From JAGOQQ01 sp031973235 (GTDB lineage: Bacteria; Patescibacteriota; Minisyncoccia; Phycocordibacterales; UBA9973), in NCBI GenBank assembly GCA_031973235.1, contig DALYDM010000021.1, forward strand, positions 1-9,408: 9,408 bases of DNA, written 5' to 3'. The notes below the pieces were generated by a model. It had not been told where the DNA came from and ran no database searches. It saw only the letters and a program-made list of their open reading frames with translations. Shown here piece after piece: positions 5,065-9,408 of the stretch (positions are counted from its first letter, which is position 1; each line of letters begins with the position of its first letter). Position numbers and translations under genes: made by a program.

Positions 5065-6711
5065 CGAAGCCTTGAGAAATGCAGTAAAAAGCGGATGTGG
5101 CTCAAGTGGACGCGCTTTGAATTCAGGATGAAATTGTGACCCCACCATAAATGGATGCACACTCTTTGGAAGTTCGGCTATTTCCATAAGCGTCTTGTCT
5201 GGTGAAGTTCCAGAAAAAACCAATCCATTTTCTTCCAATGTGTGCACATATGTATGATTGACTTCATATCGATGACGATGGCGTTCACTCACCTCTTTTG
5301 CACCATATGCGAGACGTGCATGTGTTCCATCTTTTAGTACACAAGGGTACGCACCGAGTCGCATTGTTCCACCATATTTTTTGTTTTTGCCGTCGATAAT
5401 TTCTTTTTGAGACTCCATGACGTCTATCACAAGGTGTGGAGACTTTGGATCCACTTCACGAGTGTGTGCTCCTTTGAGTCCAGCTGCATTTCGAGCAAAT
5501 TCAATCACAAGAAGTTGCATTCCATAACAAAGTCCAAAATATGGAATTTTGTTTTCTCGTGCATATTTAATCACGTTTAATTTTCCTTCAATTCCTCGTG
5601 CACCAAATCCTCCCGGCACAAGTATTCCATCAAACTTTGCGAGTTCTTTCACTTTTTTTGGATCCTTCTCAAAGTCGAGTGCATTAAACCAAGTAAGTAC
5701 TGGCTTCTTCTTGAGTGCGTACGCAGAATACTTCACTGCTTCGATTACAGAAATATATGCATCTGAAAGTACAAAGTCTCCTGTATCAAAATATTTTCCT
5801 ATTACCGCAATATGAACTTCGTCTTTAGAATTGTGAACATTTGATACAAATTTTTTCCATTGCAAAAAACGCGCCGAGCCAGGTTTGCCACACTTCACTG
5901 AAAGAAGATCGCACATCAAATCTGACAAATGTTCTTTTTCAAAATTGATCGGCACATCATAAATACTTTCAACATCAGGAGCTGAGATAATATGCGCTTG
6001 TGGGACATTACAAGAAAATGCGAGTTTTTCTTTCCTCTTCTCATCGAGTGGTCTGTCCGCTCGGGCTACGATAATATCTGGCTGAATTCCAGAAGCATTG
6101 AGTGTGCGGACAGCATACTGTGTTGGCTTTGTCTTCATCTCTCCCACTTTTGATGGTACTGGTAAATACGACACCATCACAAAAAGCACGTCCTTTGGAT
6201 TCTTGATTTTCATCATTCGAGCAGCTTCAAGAAAAAGAATGTTTTGATACTCGCCCACAGTTCCACCAACCTCAATCACAGTCACGTCAGCTTTTGCATC
6301 TTCTGTTGCTTTCTTGATTCGAGAAATAATCTCAAGTGGTACATGAGGCACCACTTCTACGCATTTTCCGCCATATTCAAGATTTCTTTCTTTCTCTATT
6401 ACCGCCTGATACACACGTCCGGTGGTCATGTAGTTTGTACGAGAAAGAGTGGTACCAAGAAATCGCTCGTAGTTTCCCATGTCTTGATCTGTCTCGTCTC
6501 CATCATCCAAAACAAAAACCTCACCGTGTTCAGTGGGGTTCATAGTCCCCGCGTCGACATTGACGTAGGGATCTATCTTAAGCGCAGTGACAGTAAGTCC
6601 GCGATCCTGAAGGATTTTTCCAAGTGATGAGGCAGTGATTCCTTTTCCAACGCCCGAGATGACGCCTCCAACTACAAAAATAAACTTCGGTCCTGACTTT
6701 TGTGTGCTCAT
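5044..6711 (-). CDS. pyrG: CTP synthase (glutamine-hydrolysing)
   Basis: A full-length 555-residue CTP synthase, which makes CTP from UTP with ATP and glutamine-derived ammonia, the last step of pyrimidine nucleotide synthesis. The N-terminal synthase domain (1-270) begins with the P-loop-like GGVISGVGKGITASSLGK (15-32). It carries the metal and substrate motifs KIDPYVNVDAGTM (45-57) and HGEVFVLDDGDETD (62-75), then EVGGTVGE (147-154). The C-terminal class I glutamine amidotransferase domain (about 300-550) has the oxyanion loop PGGFG (366-370), nucleophile Cys395 in GLCYGMQ, and His528 and Glu530 in FHPEF. All catalytic residues are present. The start at 6711 lies 15 bases after the ftsX stop, so it is probably translated from the ftsEX transcript; no Shine-Dalgarno is visible. 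It ends inside the T-run of the hairpin at 5011-5045. Confidence 0.97.
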   Translation of the reverse strand: MSTQKSGPKFIFVVGGVISGVGKGITASSLGKILQDRGLTVTALKIDPYVNVDAGTMNPTEHGEVFVLDDGDETDQDMGNYERFLGTTLSRTNYMTTGRVYQAVIEKERNLEYGGKCVEVVPHVPLEIISRIKKATEDAKADVTVIEVGGTVGEYQNILFLEAARMMKIKNPKDVLFVMVSYLPVPSKVGEMKTKPTQYAVRTLNASGIQPDIIVARADRPLDEKRKEKLAFSCNVPQAHIISAPDVESIYDVPINFEKEHLSDLMCDLLSVKCGKPGSARFLQWKKFVSNVHNSKDEVHIAVIGKYFDTGDFVLSDAYISVIEAVKYSAYALKKKPVLTWFNALDFEKDPKKVKELAKFDGILVPGGFGARGIEGKLNVIKYARENKIPYFGLCYGMQLLVIEFARNAAGLKGAHTREVDPKSPHLVIDVMESQKEIIDGKNKKYGGTMRLGAYPCVLKDGTHARLAYGAKEVSERHRHRYEVNHTYVHTLEENGLVFSGTSPDKTLMEIAELPKSVHPFMVGSQFHPEFKARPLEPHPLFTAFLKASLKNKGQ

Positions 6712-6726
6712 GATGATATGTAATGA

Positions 6727-7650
6727 TTATTTCTTTAAATATTTTCTGATTGCAAAAAAACTTGATATTGCTCCCAAGAATATTCCTGAGAAAATAATAA
6801 TGAGGAGAATCTCTCCAAGATGCGAGAGGTAATAATCAAAAAGATTAAGACCTAAAAATGTAGTCATTTTGTTTCCAAGCCAAAGCGATACAGGATAAAA
6901 CAATATGAGTGTAATAAGTGATGCAATCACACCACAAATAATACCTTCAATCACGAATGGACCACGAATGTACCGAGGAGACGCACCAACAAGCTTCATG
7001 ATAGATATTTCTTCTCGAGAAATAAATATTGCAAGACGTACAGTATTGTATGTGATAAGAACAGAAACAAAAGCAAGTATAATTGTAATCAAAAATCCAA
7101 GAGTTCTCGCACCATCAATAATAGACGTAAGTCGATCAATGATAACTTTGTTTTGGTTGTAGTTGATCTTCTCGATCAAGTTTTCATTTTGTTTACCAAG
7201 AGCACTGTCATCTTCAAAGAATTTTATGATACTTTCATACTGTGATGTCTGACCCGCTTTAATATTGAGTGAGGCACCGAGTGGATTGTCTGAGAGTTCT
7301 TCGAGTGCTTGGAGTGTAAGGTAGTCATTTGAGTGACGTTCTTTGAATTTTGCGAGAGCTTCGTCTGCGGATTCGTAGGTAACTTGAGCTACTTCTGGTA
7401 AGGCTTCGAGTGAAGTCTTTATTTCAAAAACCTTGTCCTCTGAGGCATCTGTCGTGAAGTACACCGTCACGTCAACCTTGTCTTGAATTTGCGTAAGAGA
7501 ATAATTGAGTACTGCTTGAAAAAAGAGAAGTCCGGTGAGGACAGAGAGTGTGATAGTGATCACAAGTACTGATGCCCAAGCCACAGTACCGTTTCGGATA
7601 AAATTTTTGAGCCCTGATCGTGCGATTCTTTTTAGGTCTGTCCAAAACAT
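6727..7650 (-). CDS. ftsX: Cell-division membrane protein FtsX
   Basis: A 307-residue FtsX, the membrane half of the FtsEX complex that links cytoplasmic ATP hydrolysis to peptidoglycan hydrolases outside the membrane during division. The topology is typical: a cytoplasmic N-terminus, TM1 (about 24-46), a large extracytoplasmic domain (about 50-180), then TM2 (183-205), TM3 (234-256) and TM4 (280-302). The conserved cytoplasmic loop EISIMKLVGAS (214-224) between TM2 and TM3 would contact FtsE. The gene lies 55 bases after ftsE, with an unusual hairpin in the gap, and 15 bases before pyrG. TGT plus TATAGT (7659-7667) lies 8 bases before the ATG and could be a weak extra promoter, but it lacks a -35. 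No Shine-Dalgarno is visible. Confidence 0.95.
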   Translation of the reverse strand: MFWTDLKRIARSGLKNFIRNGTVAWASVLVITITLSVLTGLLFFQAVLNYSLTQIQDKVDVTVYFTTDASEDKVFEIKTSLEALPEVAQVTYESADEALAKFKERHSNDYLTLQALEELSDNPLGASLNIKAGQTSQYESIIKFFEDDSALGKQNENLIEKINYNQNKVIIDRLTSIIDGARTLGFLITIILAFVSVLITYNTVRLAIFISREEISIMKLVGASPRYIRGPFVIEGIICGVIASLITLILFYPVSLWLGNKMTTFLGLNLFDYYLSHLGEILLIIIFSGIFLGAISSFFAIRKYLKK

Positions 7651-7665
7651 ATTTATTAACTATAA

Positions 7666-7697
7666 CACACCCAAAAAGTCATATACTTTTGGGTGTG
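7666..7697. other. Intercistronic hairpin between ftsE and ftsX
   Basis: CACACCCAAAA (7666-7676) pairs with TTTTGGGTGTG (7687-7697), and AGT/ACT can extend the stem with a bulge. It begins 8 bases after the ftsE stop. No T-run follows it on either strand, so it is not a standard terminator. It could stabilise or process the mRNA and set the FtsE to FtsX ratio. Confidence 0.55.
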
Positions 7698-7705
7698 AAT
7701 AATGC

Positions 7706-8386
7706 TTAAATGACGTATTTTCCACTGTCGTCATCTCGAGTAATTCGACCTTTTTCGATTGTAATAACACGCTTTCCTATAGAATCAATAACTCCCCTGT
7801 TGTGAGTCGTCAAAATAACCGTAGTACCAAGATCGTTAATCTTCTTTAAGATTTGTACTACTTCATATGTGTTGATTGGGTCAAGGTTGCCTGTTGGTTC
7901 ATCTGCGATGATCACTTCAGGCTGATTGATGATTGCTCGGGCGATAGCGAGACGCTGTCGTTCTCCGCCAGACATCTGATGAGGGAAATTGTGAATTTTG
8001 TCCATCAAGTCTACAAGCTCAAGCACATGAGGTACATCAGAAGCGATTTCATCGTCTGGTTTACCTGCGGCTTCCATTGCAAACGCAATATTCTCGTACG
8101 CAGTTTTGTTTGGGAGCAATCGAAAATCTTGAAACACTACTCCGATTCGCTTGCGCAATTTTGTAAGTTCTTTATCTGAGAGCTTGTGAATACACTTACC
8201 TTCAAAGCACACTTCTCCATCGGTTGGAGATTCTTCTGCCAAGATAAGTTTTATGAGAGTGGTTTTACCTGCACCAGAATGTCCCACGAGCGACACAAAC
8301 TCACCTTGCTTGATAGAAAGATTCACATCTTCGAGTGAGACAGAACTATTGGGATATACTTTGCTAACTTTATCAAATTGAATCAT
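7706..8386 (-). CDS. ftsE: Cell-division ABC ATPase FtsE
   Basis: A 226-residue ABC ATPase that pairs with FtsX. All nucleotide-binding motifs are intact: Walker A GHSGAGKT (35-42), Q-loop Gln86 in VVFQDFRLL, signature MSGGERQ (138-144), Walker B VIIADEP (158-164) with catalytic Glu163, and switch His195 in TTHN. QDFRLLP after the Q-loop and DEPTGNLDP are typical of FtsE among ABC proteins. The gene follows prfB by 117 bases; that gap holds a promoter and a small structured leader but no clear terminator. prfB-ftsE-ftsX is a neighbourhood seen in several bacterial phyla. The start at 8386 is the first in frame after the leader; a run of Ts, not a Shine-Dalgarno, precedes it. Confidence 0.96.
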   Translation of the reverse strand: MIQFDKVSKVYPNSSVSLEDVNLSIKQGEFVSLVGHSGAGKTTLIKLILAEESPTDGEVCFEGKCIHKLSDKELTKLRKRIGVVFQDFRLLPNKTAYENIAFAMEAAGKPDDEIASDVPHVLELVDLMDKIHNFPHQMSGGERQRLAIARAIINQPEVIIADEPTGNLDPINTYEVVQILKKINDLGTTVILTTHNRGVIDSIGKRVITIEKGRITRDDDSGKYVI

Positions 8387-8462
8387 AAAAAATAGTGATT
8401 AGTATCAAGTTGTTAGTAATTGAAAAATCAATACGAAAAGTCATGCAGAAACTAACCTATAT

Positions 8463-8490
8463 AGTATACCAAATTTAAGGTGAGTTCCAA
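8463..8490 (-). promoter_or_regulatory. Promoter of the ftsE-ftsX-pyrG operon
   Basis: The -35 TTGGAA (8485-8490) and -10 TATACT (8463-8468) are 16 bases apart, with TGG before the -10. The start is near 8457. The leader of about 70 nt begins at a stem, GTTAGT with ACTAAC (8451-8456 and 8412-8417), enclosing a small ATTGA/TCAAT hairpin (8419-8432). Since prfB has no terminator, read-through may add to expression. Confidence 0.5.
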
Positions 8491-8503
8491 AAACAACCCC
8501 CAC

Positions 8504-9391
8504 TTACAGCCCTTTCTCTGCTTCGATAAATTCGTCTATTTCGCCATCTTCAAGAACTGCGTCTACATCACTCGTCTCTACTTCAGTACGATGATCTTTG
8601 ACCATCTTGTATGGATGAAGTACATATGAACGAATTTGATTTCCCCATTCGATTTCAGTCGTCTTTGAAATATAGAGGCCTTTTTCATTTGCGACACGTT
8701 CGTCTTCTTGTCTTTTGAATAATTTACCCTTCAGGAGCATGAGTGCCTTTTCACGATTTGCCTCTTGCGAACGTTCACCATCTGCATGCACCGCAAGTCC
8801 TGTCGGAACATGCACCATGCGCACTGCAGTCTCACGCTTGTTTACATTTTGTCCACCAGGTCCACCTGAGCGAGCAAAATCAATCTTGATATCTTTTTCA
8901 TCAATCACGACATCATTGTCTTTTGGAAGTTTCGGTATCACCTCCACCATTGAGAAAGAAGTATGGCGAAGTTGTTTTGCATTAAATGGCGAAATACGTA
9001 CAAGTCGATGCACACCAGATTCATTCTTGAGTGTGCCATATGCGCCCTTGCCGCTTATTTCAAAAGTGATATTTCTATATCCACCATGATCATTTTTGTT
9101 TTCATGGAGAAAAGAAATTTGCCAGCCTTTTTTTGAAATGTATTTCATATACATCTCAAGAAGCATTCGAGAAAAATCTTCCGAATCATCTCCGCCTGCA
9201 CCAGAAAAGATTGTGATGACCGCATCACCTTTGTCGTATTTTCCGAGACCTTCTAGCTTGTCTTTCAATTCTTGGATTTCCTTAATCACCGCCTGTGCCT
9301 TGTGCTTGTCTGACCAAAAATCCACTTCTGACATACTGGCTTCAAGTTTCTGAATTTGTTCTGCCAATCTTTGCTTTTCGTTTGTATCCAT
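8504..9391 (-). CDS. prfB: Peptide chain release factor 2, short form
   Basis: A class I release factor that ends translation at UAA and UGA. It has the RF2 codon-reading tripeptide Ser-Pro-Phe (134-136, in VRISPFN) and the peptidyl-hydrolysis motif GGQ (179-181, in SGGPGGQNVNK). At 295 residues it is much shorter than E. coli RF2 (365). The missing part is in domain 1: the region before the first helix, and about 45-50 residues between the RAQA-like helix (here KAQAVIKE) and the SGAGGDDSED motif at 63-72. Domains 2 to 4 look complete. An in-frame TGA at 9404-9406 is the nearest upstream stop, so the start at 9391 is close to forced. No E. coli-type autoregulatory frameshift is seen. A -10 element six bases upstream suggests a leaderless mRNA. 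Confidence 0.93.
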   Translation of the reverse strand: MDTNEKQRLAEQIQKLEASMSEVDFWSDKHKAQAVIKEIQELKDKLEGLGKYDKGDAVITIFSGAGGDDSEDFSRMLLEMYMKYISKKGWQISFLHENKNDHGGYRNITFEISGKGAYGTLKNESGVHRLVRISPFNAKQLRHTSFSMVEVIPKLPKDNDVVIDEKDIKIDFARSGGPGGQNVNKRETAVRMVHVPTGLAVHADGERSQEANREKALMLLKGKLFKRQEDERVANEKGLYISKTTEIEWGNQIRSYVLHPYKMVKDHRTEVETSDVDAVLEDGEIDEFIEAEKGL

Positions 9392-9397
9392 GACACC

Positions 9398-9406
9398 AGT
9401 ATATCA
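9398..9406 (-). promoter_or_regulatory. Extended -10 promoter of prfB
   Basis: On the minus strand, TGA is followed by TATACT (9398-9403), then six bases, then the ATG at 9391. Predicted transcription starts at the A of the ATG. The -35 region lies outside the window. Confidence 0.5.
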
Positions 9407-9408
9407 AA

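Noticed and set aside
32..9391. UGA recoded as glycine, as in Gracilibacteria and SR1
   Set aside because: RF2 with SPF and GGQ is present, UGA ends the histidine phosphatase gene, and no conserved protein needs an in-frame UGA read through.
9392..9408. TTTGA just upstream of the prfB ATG, like the CUU-UGA programmed frameshift site of RF2 genes
   Set aside because: The TGA is in the same frame as the main ORF, whereas a +1 frameshift site needs the stop in the upstream frame. It also overlaps the -10 element.
1..9408. CRISPR arrays, insertion sequences, phage genes or defence systems
   Set aside because: No repeat-spacer pattern, transposase, integrase or known defence motif was seen on either strand.

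Overview
The window is AT-rich bacterial DNA. Compact gene spacing, a shortened release factor 2, a prfB-ftsE-ftsX-pyrG block and almost no Shine-Dalgarno sequences suggest a Patescibacteria/CPR (Parcubacteria-like) genome. That placement is inferred from protein style and gene order, not from a marker-gene tree. The standard code fits: the release factor has the RF2-type SPF motif, and TGA ends the histidine phosphatase gene.

Layout. 1-400 (minus): a self-contained copper-sensor unit. A CsoR-family repressor has its own promoter, a perfect 31-nt palindromic operator and a terminator. 361-610: a bidirectional hairpin terminator, tRNA-Gln(CUG), and the terminator of the next gene. 623-1435 (minus): a histidine phosphatase. 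1558-3054 (plus): a consensus promoter, a structured leader of about 140 nt, a DEAD-box RNA helicase and its terminator. 3070-3789 (plus): a LOG-family nucleotide hydrolase that looks leaderless. 3879-4815 (minus): two small unknown proteins, each with its own consensus promoter and terminator; they may be distant paralogues. 4816-5045 (plus): a short transcript-like stretch holding a doubtful 68-codon ORF and ending in a good terminator. 5044-9406 (minus): pyrG, ftsX, ftsE and prfB, in transcription order prfB, ftsE, ftsX, pyrG.

The genes are mostly housekeeping: translation (prfB, tRNA-Gln), division and wall remodelling (ftsEX), nucleotide metabolism (pyrG, LOG) and RNA remodelling (helicase). 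Copper sensing is the one clear environmental response.

The most interesting signals are regulatory. They are the operator covering both promoter and start codon of csoR, the helicase leader that may hide its ribosome site and ends in seven Ts just before the ATG, the matching leaderless architecture of two genes (TGA, -10 hexamer, six bases, ATG), and the two small unknown genes. I see no mobile element, CRISPR array or defence system.
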